Positions 31,470 to 39,675 are shown, counted from the stretch's first letter. The stretch: 40,218 nt of DNA from Paracoccaceae bacterium (GCA_002708925.1 PAPN01000006.1:1-40218); one strand, 5' to 3'. Numbers and translations: made by a program. Notes: generated from the letters alone by a model not told the origin.

Positions 31470-32074
31470 TGCCCGAGATAACCTCTGCCCCAACCATCCT
31501 GCTGCTCTGGGCCGTGATCGGCTACGGCCTGGGCGCGATCCCGTTCGGCATGGTGCTGGCCAAACTGATGGGGCTGGGCAACCTGCGCACGATCGGCTCG
31601 GGCAATATCGGCGCCACCAACGTGCTGCGCACGGGCAATAAGCTGGCCGCCTTCCTGACCCTGCTGCTGGACGGAGGCAAAGGTGCCGCCGCCGTCCTGC
31701 TGGCCCGCGCCCTGGCCGCCGAGGACGCCGCCCAAATCGCCGGCGGCATGGCCTTCCTTGGCCACTGCTTCCCCGTCTGGCTGAAATTCAAAGGCGGCAA
31801 GGGCGTCGCCACCTTCCTGGGCCTGCTGCTGGGCCTGGCCTGGCCCGTCGGCCTGGCGGCCTGCGCAACCTGGCTGGTGACAGCACTTCTGGTGCGAATC
31901 TCGTCCTTCTCGGCCCTGATGGCAGCGGCCACGTCAACCATGTGGATGGTGCTGCTGGGCCAAGGCAACATGATCGCTCTGGGGATTGTGCTGACCCTGC
32001 TGATCTTCTGGACACACCGCGCCAATATCACCCGCATCCGCCAAGGCTCCGAGCCGAAAATCGGTCAGAAATAA
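31469..32074 (+). CDS. plsY: Acyl-phosphate glycerol-3-phosphate acyltransferase PlsY
   Basis: A 201-residue polytopic membrane enzyme that transfers the acyl group of acyl-phosphate to glycerol-3-phosphate, the first acylation of phospholipid synthesis. The three family motifs are visible: GSGNIGATNVLRTG (about 42-55), LLLDGGKGAAAVLLA (about 65-79) and LKFKGGKGVATFLG (about 104-117). The ATG at 31469 overlaps the pyrC' stop (TGATG); a GTG one codon earlier is possible. It ends the pyrB operon, so phospholipid synthesis is coupled in expression to pyrimidine synthesis here. A palindromic repeat element lies about 55 bases after the stop. Confidence 0.93.
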   Translation: MPEITSAPTILLLWAVIGYGLGAIPFGMVLAKLMGLGNLRTIGSGNIGATNVLRTGNKLAAFLTLLLDGGKGAAAVLLARALAAEDAAQIAGGMAFLGHCFPVWLKFKGGKGVATFLGLLLGLAWPVGLAACATWLVTALLVRISSFSALMAAATSTMWMVLLGQGNMIALGIVLTLLIFWTHRANITRIRQGSEPKIGQK

Positions 32075-32130
32075 TCTGCGCGGAAACGCCCCACCGCCAC
32101 CGCCCACGCACGAGGACAACCCATCGATAT

Positions 32131-32194
32131 GAGTATTTGGATCAGAAAGAAGCCAGCAGAACAGCGCCCCAGCTTCTTTGCTCTGAAAATACTC
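32131..32194. repeat. Palindromic repeat element after plsY
   Basis: The 227 bases between plsY and gshA contain two 23-base arms in inverted orientation, 32131-32153 and 32172-32194, with an 18-base spacer. The arms are complementary at 17 of 23 positions, with 8 perfect pairs at each end. The right arm is part of a sequence found exactly at 4687-4708, also downstream of a plus-strand gene. This looks like a small palindromic intergenic element that may act as a transcript end for the pyr operon. The rest of this gap holds only the gshA terminator. Confidence 0.65.
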
Positions 32195-32265
32195 AATGCC
32201 GCACAGCAGCCATAACACCGCGCGTTTTTTGTGGTGCGCAGCGCTAATCACACAAGACCCTTAAA

Positions 32266-32283
32266 GCGCATTAGATAATGCGC
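32266..32283 (-). terminator. Probable terminator of gshA
   Basis: GCGCATTA (32266-32273) and TAATGCGC (32276-32283) form a perfect inverted repeat. On the minus strand it follows the gshA stop codon by 18 bases and is followed by TTTAA, a weak T tract, so termination is probable but not certain. Confidence 0.55.
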
Positions 32284-32301
32284 CCAAGAGCAAGGCCATA
32301 G

Positions 32302-33672
32302 TTAGTAGCTATACTCTTTGTAGATCTGGCTCAGATCGCCGTTCCAATCGCCATTATAGCGTTCCAGAAGTTCGTCGGCCGGGGTCATGCCGGTTTCGAT
32401 ACTGTCCTCAAGCGCGTGCAGGAAGTGGCGTTCGTCTTGGACCATGCCTCCTAGGCCGCAGCGTTGGCGGGCAATCAGGCCCTTGCGCGAGATGTCCAGC
32501 ACCTCGGCGGCCAGGTCAATCATCCGGCGTCCGCCGACGATGGCTTGCAGGCCGCGGACGCTGGCTTCGACGCGCCAGGCCTCGCGGGTTTCGGCATCCC
32601 AGTGTTTCACCAGATCCCAGGCCGCATCCAGGCCGCCTTGATCGTACATTAGCCCCACCCAGAACGCGGGCAGCGCGCAGATCCGGCGCCAGGGGCCGCC
32701 GTCGGCGCCGCGCATTTCCATGAATTTCTTGATCCGCGCTTCGGGGAAAATCGTGGTCAGGTGGTCTGCCCAATCAGAGAGGGTGGGCGTTTCGCCGGGC
32801 AGGGCCGGCAGCTGGCCCTTCATGAAATCGCGGAAGGACTGCCCCAAAGCGTCGATATATTTGCCATCTCGATAGACAAAATACATCGGCACATCCAAGG
32901 CATAGTCCACGTATTGTTCGAACCCGAAGCCTTCGTCGAACACGAAGGGCAAGGTGCCGGTGCGGGCCGGATCCAGATCGCGCCAGATACGCGAGCGCCA
33001 GGATTTATGACCGTTCGGTTTGCCCTCGAAGAAGGGCGAATTGGCGAAAAGCGCCGTTGCCACCGGCTGCAATGCCAGCGCCACACGGAATTTCTGTACC
33101 ATGTCCGCCTCGGACCCGAAATCGAGGTTCACCTGCACGGTGCAGGTTCGGTACATCATGGATTTGCCCATGGTGCCGACGCGATCCATATAGGCGTTCA
33201 TCAGCTTGTAGCGGCCTTTGGGCATCATCGGCATCTGATCATGCGTCCAGACCGGGGCGGCGCCCAGCCCGATAAAGCCGACGCCCACCTTATCGGCGAT
33301 GTCTTTGACGTCGCGCAGGTGCTGGTTCACCTCGTCGCAGGTCTGGTGGATCGTTTCCAGCGGCGCGCCCGAGAGTTCCAGCTGACCGCCCGGTTCCAGG
33401 CTGACATTCGCGCCGTCCTTTTCCAGGCCGATCAGTTTTCCCGCCTCTTCGAGCGGGGCCCAGCCGTGCAGATCGCGCAGCCCCTCCAGCACCGCCAGAA
33501 CCGAGCGTTCGCCCTCGTAAGGGATTGGTTTCAGGGTATCTTTGCAATATCCGAATTTTTCGTGCTCGGTGCCGATGCGCCAGTCGTCTTTGGGTTTGCA
33601 ACCGGATTCCAGGTATTCTGCCAGCTGGCTCATATGCTCGATCGGCCCGCCGCCGGACTGGGGTATGGACAT
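32302..33672 (-). CDS. gshA: Glutamate-cysteine ligase (GCS2, plant/proteobacterial type)
   Basis: A 456-residue ATP-dependent ligase for the first step of glutathione synthesis. It matches the plant-like group of bacterial GshA: WRIGTEHEKFGY (about 31-42) contains the glutamate/metal-binding Glu residues, EPGGQLELSGAPLETIHQTCDEV (about 93-115) is a family signature, and MMYRTCTVQVNLDFGSE follows. The start is preceded by GGAG. Length is complete. It is the last gene of a minus-strand group with rsmE, a phosphotransferase and a membrane protein; a 62-base gap separates it from the last of these, so it may have its own promoter. Confidence 0.95.
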   Translation of the reverse strand: MSIPQSGGGPIEHMSQLAEYLESGCKPKDDWRIGTEHEKFGYCKDTLKPIPYEGERSVLAVLEGLRDLHGWAPLEEAGKLIGLEKDGANVSLEPGGQLELSGAPLETIHQTCDEVNQHLRDVKDIADKVGVGFIGLGAAPVWTHDQMPMMPKGRYKLMNAYMDRVGTMGKSMMYRTCTVQVNLDFGSEADMVQKFRVALALQPVATALFANSPFFEGKPNGHKSWRSRIWRDLDPARTGTLPFVFDEGFGFEQYVDYALDVPMYFVYRDGKYIDALGQSFRDFMKGQLPALPGETPTLSDWADHLTTIFPEARIKKFMEMRGADGGPWRRICALPAFWVGLMYDQGGLDAAWDLVKHWDAETREAWRVEASVRGLQAIVGGRRMIDLAAEVLDISRKGLIARQRCGLGGMVQDERHFLHALEDSIETGMTPADELLERYNGDWNGDLSQIYKEYSY

Positions 33673-33734
33673 GTCTCGCTCCGGTTCTTTTATCCCTCAG
33701 GTCCGGCCAGAATTGAGCGCTATTCCCGGCAAAG

Positions 33735-34250
33735 TCAATGCAGGCGGGCGGCGTTTCGCTGCCAGATCACGACATCGTTGCCCTGCGGGCGGTTCAGATG
33801 GCGCAGCAGGGCCTGCATGTCCATCCCCGGCAGGTTGGCGAAAACATCGAACAGCGCCTGCGCGCCGCTGGCATCCACGGGAATCCACAAGGGCGGCATC
33901 CCGGCGCCGGACAGGCTCCACAGGCGCGGGCCCCGATCCTGCTGCGTCAACCGGACCGAGCGCAAGGCGCTGATCGGCAGCGAGGCCCCGCCATGCGCGG
34001 CCATATAGCGGATTTCACCCTCGTCTACCTCGACATGGCCGACACCGAATTCCCCGCCCCAGAACATCGCCCGCCGAATGGCCAAAAGGGCGAAACTGGT
34101 GCTGACAATCGCCAAAAGCACGCCGAACCAGCGGAAAATGCCCAGCCCCGTCAGCGCCAGCCAGACACCGCCCGCGCAGAAAAGCACGGCAATCCCCGGC
34201 TCGGCCCAGCGTTTCAATTGCCGCGCGGCATTTGGGCGGATCAGTGACAT
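33735..34250 (-). CDS. Hypothetical membrane protein upstream of gshA
   Basis: A 171-residue protein with two close hydrophobic segments (about 18-33 and 38-57, IAVLFCAGGVWLALTGLGI and WFGVLLAIVSTSFALLAI) and a soluble C-terminal domain. This domain contains GHVEVDEGEIRYMAAHGGASLPISALRSVRLTQQ and ends RPQGNDVVIWQR. The VEVDEGEIRY...ISALRSV pattern resembles PH-like or photosystem-assembly-type beta domains, but I cannot assign a family. The ATG at 34248-34250 overlaps the end of the phosphotransferase gene by 10 bases. It lies between that gene and gshA. Function unknown. Confidence 0.72.
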   Translation of the reverse strand: MSLIRPNAARQLKRWAEPGIAVLFCAGGVWLALTGLGIFRWFGVLLAIVSTSFALLAIRRAMFWGGEFGVGHVEVDEGEIRYMAAHGGASLPISALRSVRLTQQDRGPRLWSLSGAGMPPLWIPVDASGAQALFDVFANLPGMDMQALLRHLNRPQGNDVVIWQRNAARLH

Positions 34251-35191
34251 GCGGTCTCCAGTTCGGACAGGCACTCGGCCAGGCGCGCGCGGGCATTTGG
34301 CGGGCCGGCCCGATCCGGATAGGACGTCACAAAGCGGCGCAGAAACTGCTGCCCCACAAAATACGGCAGGGCGGATTGCAGCTCTGGCATAGGAAGGATC
34401 TGCGCATCGGTGAAAACGTGCAGATCATCCGCGTCCAGCCCCCATTTCCGCGGCACCTGCCGGTGTGCATAAAGATCCTTGGCCACCAGAAACCGCGCCA
34501 TGATCCGCGCCAGGGGAAAGCGCGCGCCCCCCTGAATATCGACTGCCCAGATCGTCTGCCCGTCGCTCATCATATTGACCGGAGCGAAATCTCCATGCGC
34601 AACCGTATGGGTCAGATCGCCCCCCCGGATACGTTTGCCGAACCGTTTGAGGGCAGCCAGAAGCGCCAAAGACAGCTGCCGGTCCTCAGGGGGCAGCGCC
34701 TCCAGATTCAGCCCTTCAAGCTGGCGGGCCATCCGGGTGCCACCCAGCCGTTTTTGCTGCGCCCGCAGAGGCGCGACCGTGGCCAGCCAGTTGGCGGCCA
34801 GCGCGATGCTGCGCCCGCGCGCATCCGGATCGTCCGATTTTATCAGCTTGCTCAGCCGCTGACCGGGGGCTTTTTCAAGCACGGCCAATCCCGCCTCGGG
34901 CAAGGTGGTCAGCAGCCGGTTTACCCGGTACGCCCCCTGCCCCAAAGCGCCGTCCAGATAGAGCAGCTCTTCGGACATGCGCGCCAGAATTTGCGCGGCG
35001 TCCGGCGTAAAGAACTGTTTGAAAACGGCATCTTGTCCTTGGAAAACCCCCGCAAAAACCGCTGAGTCAGTGCCCAGTTTAAGCACCTGCGCCACCTCGG
35101 CGCCTGCACCGAACCGGGCTGTCAAAGCCGCCTGAACCTCTTCGGCGCGGCGACCGCCCTGCAGCAGCCGCTCGAACAGGTCGTCAGCCAT
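34241..35191 (-). CDS. Aminoglycoside-phosphotransferase-like (APH family) protein
   Basis: A 316-residue protein with a protein-kinase-like fold. The catalytic loop is HGDFAPVNMMSDG (about 195-207, with the catalytic Asp) and the metal-binding motif WAVDIQGGARFPLARIMARFL follows; these are the APH/choline kinase signatures. The N-terminal lobe is present (KLGTDSAVFAGVFQGQDAVFKQFF with the ATP-binding lysine). The phosphate acceptor is unknown; antibiotic resistance is unlikely in this house-keeping setting. It overlaps rsmE by 8 bases upstream and the next membrane protein gene by 10 bases, so all three are co-translated. Confidence 0.8.
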   Translation of the reverse strand: MADDLFERLLQGGRRAEEVQAALTARFGAGAEVAQVLKLGTDSAVFAGVFQGQDAVFKQFFTPDAAQILARMSEELLYLDGALGQGAYRVNRLLTTLPEAGLAVLEKAPGQRLSKLIKSDDPDARGRSIALAANWLATVAPLRAQQKRLGGTRMARQLEGLNLEALPPEDRQLSLALLAALKRFGKRIRGGDLTHTVAHGDFAPVNMMSDGQTIWAVDIQGGARFPLARIMARFLVAKDLYAHRQVPRKWGLDADDLHVFTDAQILPMPELQSALPYFVGQQFLRRFVTSYPDRAGPPNARARLAECLSELETACH

Positions 35192-35921
35192 GCCAATCCC
35201 CCAAGGCCTGCTGCCAGACCGTCAGCGCCGCCACCGCCGCCGTATCGGCCCGCAAAATCCGAGGCCCAAGGCTGACAACATGGGTAAAGGGCAAAGCGTG
35301 CAGGCGCTGACGTTCGGCGGGGGAAAAGCCGCCCTCGGGGCCGATCAGAATGGCCCAGGGCCCACTGGCCCTGCCGGCCCGCGCGGCGCTGAACATCTTG
35401 TCCGAGCCCACCTCGGCCTCATCGCAGAACATCAGCTGACGGTCCTCGGGCCAGTCGGCCAACAGCCGGTCCAGCCGCTGCAAACCCGTCACTTCGGGCA
35501 CATAGGTGCCGCCGCATTGCTCGGCCGCCTCGACGGCATGAGCCTGCAGGCGGTCCTGCCGGATGCGATCGGAATTGGTATAGTCCGTCTGCACCGGCAC
35601 GATCCGCGCAGCCCCCATTTCAGCCGCCTTTTCCACGATGAAATCGGTGCGGGCCTTCTTGATCGGGGCGAACAGCAGCCACAGATCGGGGGGCATCTGC
35701 AAGGGGCGAGTCTGATGCTGGCAGGTCAGCGCGCCGCCGCGTTTCCCGGCCTGAGCGACCTGGGCCAGCCATTCGCCATCGCGCCCGTTGAACAGCGCCA
35801 CCTGCGCGCCCACCTGCTGACGCATCACGCCAAACAGATAATGCGCCTGGTCGCGGTCCAAGGGAACCGTTTGCGCCTCCCCCAGGGGATGCTCTACATA
35901 GAGACGGATCTTCGCAGTCAT
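35184..35921 (-). CDS. rsmE: 16S rRNA (uracil1498-N3)-methyltransferase RsmE
   Basis: A 245-residue SPOUT-class methyltransferase that modifies U1498 of 16S rRNA. The N-terminal PUA-like domain begins MTAKIRLYVEHPL; the SAM-binding trefoil knot shows WAILIGPEGGFSPAE and SLGPRILRADTAAVAAL at the C-terminus. The frame remains open far upstream through ubiA on the other strand, but the homologous N-terminus begins at the ATG at 35919-35921. There is no clear Shine-Dalgarno. Its start codon lies only 12 bases from that of the divergent ubiA gene. Confidence 0.9.
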   Translation of the reverse strand: MTAKIRLYVEHPLGEAQTVPLDRDQAHYLFGVMRQQVGAQVALFNGRDGEWLAQVAQAGKRGGALTCQHQTRPLQMPPDLWLLFAPIKKARTDFIVEKAAEMGAARIVPVQTDYTNSDRIRQDRLQAHAVEAAEQCGGTYVPEVTGLQRLDRLLADWPEDRQLMFCDEAEVGSDKMFSAARAGRASGPWAILIGPEGGFSPAERQRLHALPFTHVVSLGPRILRADTAAVAALTVWQQALGDWHG

Positions 35922-35933
35922 GGACACATTCTT

Positions 35934-36905
35934 ATGCCCGAAACGCCCCATATGCCAGAGCCCGAAGGCCAGGTTTCTGACGCCGTGAAAGGCAATTGGG
36001 TGGATCATCTGGCCCCCGAGCCCGCGCGCCCCTATCTGCGCCTGTCGCGGGCGGATCGCCCCATTGGCACCTGGCTGCTGCTGCTGCCCTGCTGGTGGGG
36101 GCTGGCGCTGGCCATTTTGCATGATGGGCAGCCGCGCTGGTTCGATCTGTGGATTTTCATCGCCTGCGGCATTGGCGCCTGGCTGATGCGCGGCGCGGGC
36201 TGTACGTGGAATGACATCACCGACCGGGATTTCGATGGCGCGGTCGAGCGCACCCGCTCGCGGCCCATCCCCTCGGGGCAGGTGAGCGTGAAACAGGCAG
36301 CGGTGTGGATGATCGCTCAGGCGCTGATCTCCTTTGCGATCCTGCTGACATTTAACGGCCCGGCGATTGCGATGGGGGTCATTTCCATCCTGCCGGTGGC
36401 GGTCTATCCCTTTGCCAAACGGTTCACCTGGTGGCCGCAGGTGTTTTTGGGGATCGCGTTCAACTGGGGCGCGCTGCTGGCCTGGGTGGCACATACCGGA
36501 TCGCTGCATCCGGCGGCCATCGTGCTGTATCTGGGGGGGATTGCCTGGACGCTGTTCTATGACACGATCTACGCCCATCAGGACAAAGAGGACGACGCGC
36601 TGATCGGAGTGAAATCCACAGCCCGCCTGTTTGCCGAAAACACACCGCAATGGCTGCGCCGGTTCCTGATTGCCACCGTGCTGTTGATGGCCGCGGCGGT
36701 CCTGCTGGCCATGCGCGGGCAGGCCGATCAGCCCTTTGCCATTCTGGTGGCCCTGCTGGCGCCCTGGGCGATGGGGGCGCATTTGGTGTGGCAAATGCGC
36801 GTTCTGGACATCGACAACCACGAGATTTGCCTGAAACTGTTTCGTGCCAACCGCGATACAGGTCTGATCCCTCTGCTGTTTTTCGCCGGTGCGATGCTCC
36901 TGTGA
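35934..36905 (+). CDS. ubiA: 4-hydroxybenzoate polyprenyltransferase
   Basis: A 323-residue membrane enzyme that attaches the polyprenyl tail to 4-hydroxybenzoate in ubiquinone synthesis. Both aspartate-rich motifs are present: NDITDRDFDGAVERTRSRPIPSG and DKEDDALIGVKSTARLF, within about eight or nine membrane helices. The N-terminal 40 residues are polar. The start at 35934 is the first ATG downstream of the divergent rsmE start; another at 35952 is possible, and neither has a good Shine-Dalgarno. The long-chain polyprenyl donor would come from the synthase at 3664-4674. Confidence 0.93.
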   Translation: MPETPHMPEPEGQVSDAVKGNWVDHLAPEPARPYLRLSRADRPIGTWLLLLPCWWGLALAILHDGQPRWFDLWIFIACGIGAWLMRGAGCTWNDITDRDFDGAVERTRSRPIPSGQVSVKQAAVWMIAQALISFAILLTFNGPAIAMGVISILPVAVYPFAKRFTWWPQVFLGIAFNWGALLAWVAHTGSLHPAAIVLYLGGIAWTLFYDTIYAHQDKEDDALIGVKSTARLFAENTPQWLRRFLIATVLLMAAAVLLAMRGQADQPFAILVALLAPWAMGAHLVWQMRVLDIDNHEICLKLFRANRDTGLIPLLFFAGAMLL

Positions 36906-36963
36906 TTGCACCCGCGTGCCCTTGCGCCTAAACAAACGGCACCAGAACTTCTGACAGGCCACA

Positions 36964-38889
36964 ATGCGACTATCATCTTTAGCCACAATTTCCGCGACCT
37001 TTGGGGTGGCTGCGGGCCTTTGCCTGATCGGCGCGGGCTTTGCCGTGAATGTGATCGAGGACAATTCCGAACTGGGTGTACGCCGCGCGCTGGACGCCCG
37101 CGATCTGCACTGGACCGAGGTCCACGCCAACGGGTTGCAGGTGTTCCTGACCGGCACCGCCCCCTCCGAGGCGATCCGCTTTAACGCGATCACCACCGCC
37201 GGCACCGTTGTGGATGCAGCCCGCGTGATTGACAACATGACCGTCAAGGCCACCGATCAGCTGCATGCGCCGCGTTTCTCGGTTGAGATTTTGCGCAATG
37301 ACACGGGCGTTTCGCTGATCGGGCTGGTGCCTGCGGAAACGGATCGCAGCGCGTTGATGCAGAACATCCATCCGCTGGCCGCAAACGGACATGTGACCGA
37401 CCTGCTGGAGACCGCCGACTATCCCGTGCCCGAGGGCTGGGAGGACGCGCTGCAATATGCGCTCAAGGCGCTGAAGTCCCTGCCGCGCAGCAAGGTCTCG
37501 GTTGCGGCGGGCGCGGTTGAAATTCGCGCCATGTCCGACAGTGCCGAAAGCAAGCAAAAGCTTGAGGCGTCTTTGCAGCGTTTTGCCCCCGGCGACATGG
37601 ATCTGATGCTGGAAATCACCGCCCCGCGCCCGGTGATCACGCCCTTTACCCTGCGCTTTGTGATGGACGGCTCTGGCCCGCATTTCGATGCCTGCTCGGC
37701 GGAAACCGACGCCTCGCGCGCGCGCATTCTGGCCGCCGCGCAAAAGGCCGGTCTGACAGGCGATGTGGATTGCACGATCGGGCTGGGCGTGCCCTCGCCC
37801 ACATGGGCGCAGGCGGTGGAAACCGCGATTGCTGCGCTGACCGATCTGGGCCAGGGGTCTATTACTTTCTCGGATGCGGATGTGACGCTGGTCGCCGCCG
37901 AGGGCACCGCCCAGGGCCTGTTCGACCGCACCGTCGGCGAGCTGGAAAACGCCCTGCCCGAGGTTTTCGCCCTGCACTCGATCCTGCCGGTTCCGGAAAA
38001 AACCGATGCGGCCACCGAAGTGCCCGAATTCACCGCCACCCTGTCCCCCGAGGGGCTGGTGCAGCTGCGCGGGCGCCTGAATAACGATCTGACCCGCACC
38101 GCCGCCGAAACCTTTGCCAAGGCCCGGTTCGGCAGCGCGCAGATCTACAACGCCGCCCGCCTGGATGACACGCTGCCCAGCAGCTGGAGCCTGCGCACCC
38201 TGACCGCGCTGGACGGGCTGTCGCAATTGTCGAACGGCTATGTTTCGGTCACGCCGACGCTGATCACCCTGTCGGGCAAAACCGGCAACACCGACGCCAA
38301 AGCCGAAATCGCCCGGCTGTTTTCAGAAAAACTGGGCGAAACGGAACGCTACGCGCTGAAGGTGGACTATGTCGAGGCGCTGGACCCGGTTGCCTCGATT
38401 CCGACGCCCGATGAATGCGAGGCCGAGATCGCCGAGATCCTGAAAACCCGCAAAATCAACTTCGAGCCCAGCTCGGACAAGCCCGATGCCGAGGCGGCGG
38501 GCATTCTGGATGACATCGCCGAAATCCTGAAGGAATGCGGTGAAATCCGCATGGAAATCGCCGGGCACACCGACAGCCAGGGCCGCGAGGAAATGAACCT
38601 TGCGCTTAGTCAGCGCCGCGCGCAGGCCGTGCTGAACGCATTGCGCGCGCGCCGGGTGCTGACCAGCGCCTATATCGCGCAGGGCTATGGCGAAGCCCGC
38701 CCCATCGCCGATAACGACACAGCCGAGGGGCGCGACGCCAACCGGCGCATCGAATTCAGCCTGATCCGCCCCGAACCTGTGGCAGAACAGGAAACCACTC
38801 TTGAATCTGTCGCCAAATCCGCCGATGAACAGGCCCAGCAAGTCGACCCCGCGGATGCCGCTGCGGAAGGAGGATCAAACGATGAATAG
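36964..38889 (+). CDS. OmpA-family protein with BON-like repeats
   Basis: A 641-residue envelope protein. An N-terminal hydrophobic segment (about 7-30) is an anchor or uncleaved signal. Residues about 45-420 contain at least three repeats that read like BON domains, each with a glycine-centred LxGxAP or LRGRL strand: VFLTGTAPSEAIRFNAI (about 60), SLIGLVPAETDRSALMQNI (about 115) and VQLRGRLNNDLTRTAAETFAKARFG (about 365). The C-terminal OmpA domain (about 485-605) has the peptidoglycan-binding pattern EIAGHTDSQGREEMNLALSQRRAQAVLNAL and NRRIEFSL. A polar tail follows. The plan resembles mycobacterial OmpATb (anchor-BON-OmpA). It overlaps the next small gene by 8 bases. Confidence 0.85.
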   Translation: MRLSSLATISATFGVAAGLCLIGAGFAVNVIEDNSELGVRRALDARDLHWTEVHANGLQVFLTGTAPSEAIRFNAITTAGTVVDAARVIDNMTVKATDQLHAPRFSVEILRNDTGVSLIGLVPAETDRSALMQNIHPLAANGHVTDLLETADYPVPEGWEDALQYALKALKSLPRSKVSVAAGAVEIRAMSDSAESKQKLEASLQRFAPGDMDLMLEITAPRPVITPFTLRFVMDGSGPHFDACSAETDASRARILAAAQKAGLTGDVDCTIGLGVPSPTWAQAVETAIAALTDLGQGSITFSDADVTLVAAEGTAQGLFDRTVGELENALPEVFALHSILPVPEKTDAATEVPEFTATLSPEGLVQLRGRLNNDLTRTAAETFAKARFGSAQIYNAARLDDTLPSSWSLRTLTALDGLSQLSNGYVSVTPTLITLSGKTGNTDAKAEIARLFSEKLGETERYALKVDYVEALDPVASIPTPDECEAEIAEILKTRKINFEPSSDKPDAEAAGILDDIAEILKECGEIRMEIAGHTDSQGREEMNLALSQRRAQAVLNALRARRVLTSAYIAQGYGEARPIADNDTAEGRDANRRIEFSLIRPEPVAEQETTLESVAKSADEQAQQVDPADAAAEGGSNDE

Positions 38890-39211
38890 GCTCCAATTTA
38901 TTATCGCGACGGCGATTGTCCTGTTCATCGCGTTTTGCCTGGGCTGGTTTGCCAATTGGCTGATCCACCGGTTTACCCGCGTGTCCAAATCCGACATGGG
39001 CGAGCTGGAAAAGATGGCACAAGAGCTGCACGAGGCCGAGGAAACCCGCGATCAGGCGATCACCTATCTGCAACAGCGCGAGGCCGAGCTGACCAACCAA
39101 CTGGCCCAGGCCGAGGCAGAACTGACCGCAACCATGGATGGCCTGCGCGAAGCCCGGCACGAGGCCGAGGAACTGCGCGCCTATGTTGAAAAGGTCAACG
39201 CACCCAGCTGA
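38882..39211 (+). CDS. Small membrane-anchored coiled-coil protein, partner of the OmpA-family protein
   Basis: A 109-residue protein with one N-terminal membrane helix (about 5-29, FIIATAIVLFIAFCLGWFANWLI) and an almost uninterrupted charged helix after it (about 37-105, Glu/Ala/Leu-rich heptads), so a membrane-anchored coiled coil. The ATG at 38882 was chosen because a full GGAGG lies eight bases before it and it overlaps the OmpA-family stop; the frame could be read from further upstream inside that gene. I do not recognise a named family. The coupling suggests that it works with the OmpA-family protein, for example as an inner membrane link. Confidence 0.82.
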   Translation: MNRLQFIIATAIVLFIAFCLGWFANWLIHRFTRVSKSDMGELEKMAQELHEAEETRDQAITYLQQREAELTNQLAQAEAELTATMDGLREARHEAEELRAYVEKVNAPS

Positions 39212-39230
39212 TCTCGGCGGGCTGCGGGGA

Positions 39231-39674
39231 TCACCAGCGGTTTAGCGCGTCCTCATCGGCGTCTTTCGCGGCCACCCAATCGGCGCCCGTATCGGTGAAT
39301 TCCTTCTTCCAGAAGGGCGCGCGGGATTTGAGGTAATCCATCAGGAACTCGGCGGCCTCGAACGCGTCCTTTCGGTGACGCGCGGCCGTGGCCACCATCA
39401 TGATCCGCTCTTGCGCAGTCATCGGCCCATAGCGGTGGATGATCAGCGCATCGCCCAAAGACCAACGAGTGCGCGCGTCGGCCTCGATCTTCTCCAGCGC
39501 CTTTTCGGTCATGCCGGGGTAGTGCTCGATAACCATCCGGTCCAGCCTGTCCCCCGGCAGATCGCGCACGATGCCGGTGAAGGTCACCACCGCGCCCATA
39601 TCGGCCTGGGCATTGGCAAAAGCCTCGGTCTCGGCCCCCAGATCAAAGGCGGCTTCCTGCACGCGGACGGCCAT
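39231..39674 (-). CDS. moaE: Molybdopterin synthase catalytic subunit
   Basis: A 147-residue MoaE, which with MoaD converts precursor Z (cPMP) into molybdopterin by adding two sulfurs. Family features are GAVVTFTGIVRDLPGDRLDRMVIEHYPGMTEKAL (about 27-60), IIHRYGPM, and MMVATAARHRKDAFEAAEFLMDYLKSRAPFWKKEF, which contains the conserved lysines of the active site. The start is 1 base after the moaD stop codon, the usual order moaD-moaE. Confidence 0.94.
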   Translation of the reverse strand: MAVRVQEAAFDLGAETEAFANAQADMGAVVTFTGIVRDLPGDRLDRMVIEHYPGMTEKALEKIEADARTRWSLGDALIIHRYGPMTAQERIMMVATAARHRKDAFEAAEFLMDYLKSRAPFWKKEFTDTGADWVAAKDADEDALNRW

Positions 39675-39675
39675 C

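Noticed and set aside
32218..32240. T run at 32225-32230 as a plsY terminator
   Set aside because: The T run would be in the loop rather than after a stem, and the flanking CACC/GGTG pairing is only 4 bp.
34241..35191. Aminoglycoside resistance gene
   Set aside because: The fold is APH-like, but the gene is locked by overlaps between rsmE and a membrane protein gene in a housekeeping operon, and it shows no sign of transfer.
35922..37253. Long N-terminal extension of rsmE reading back through ubiA
   Set aside because: Homology begins at the ATG at 35919-35921; the upstream part is antisense to ubiA and shadow-like.
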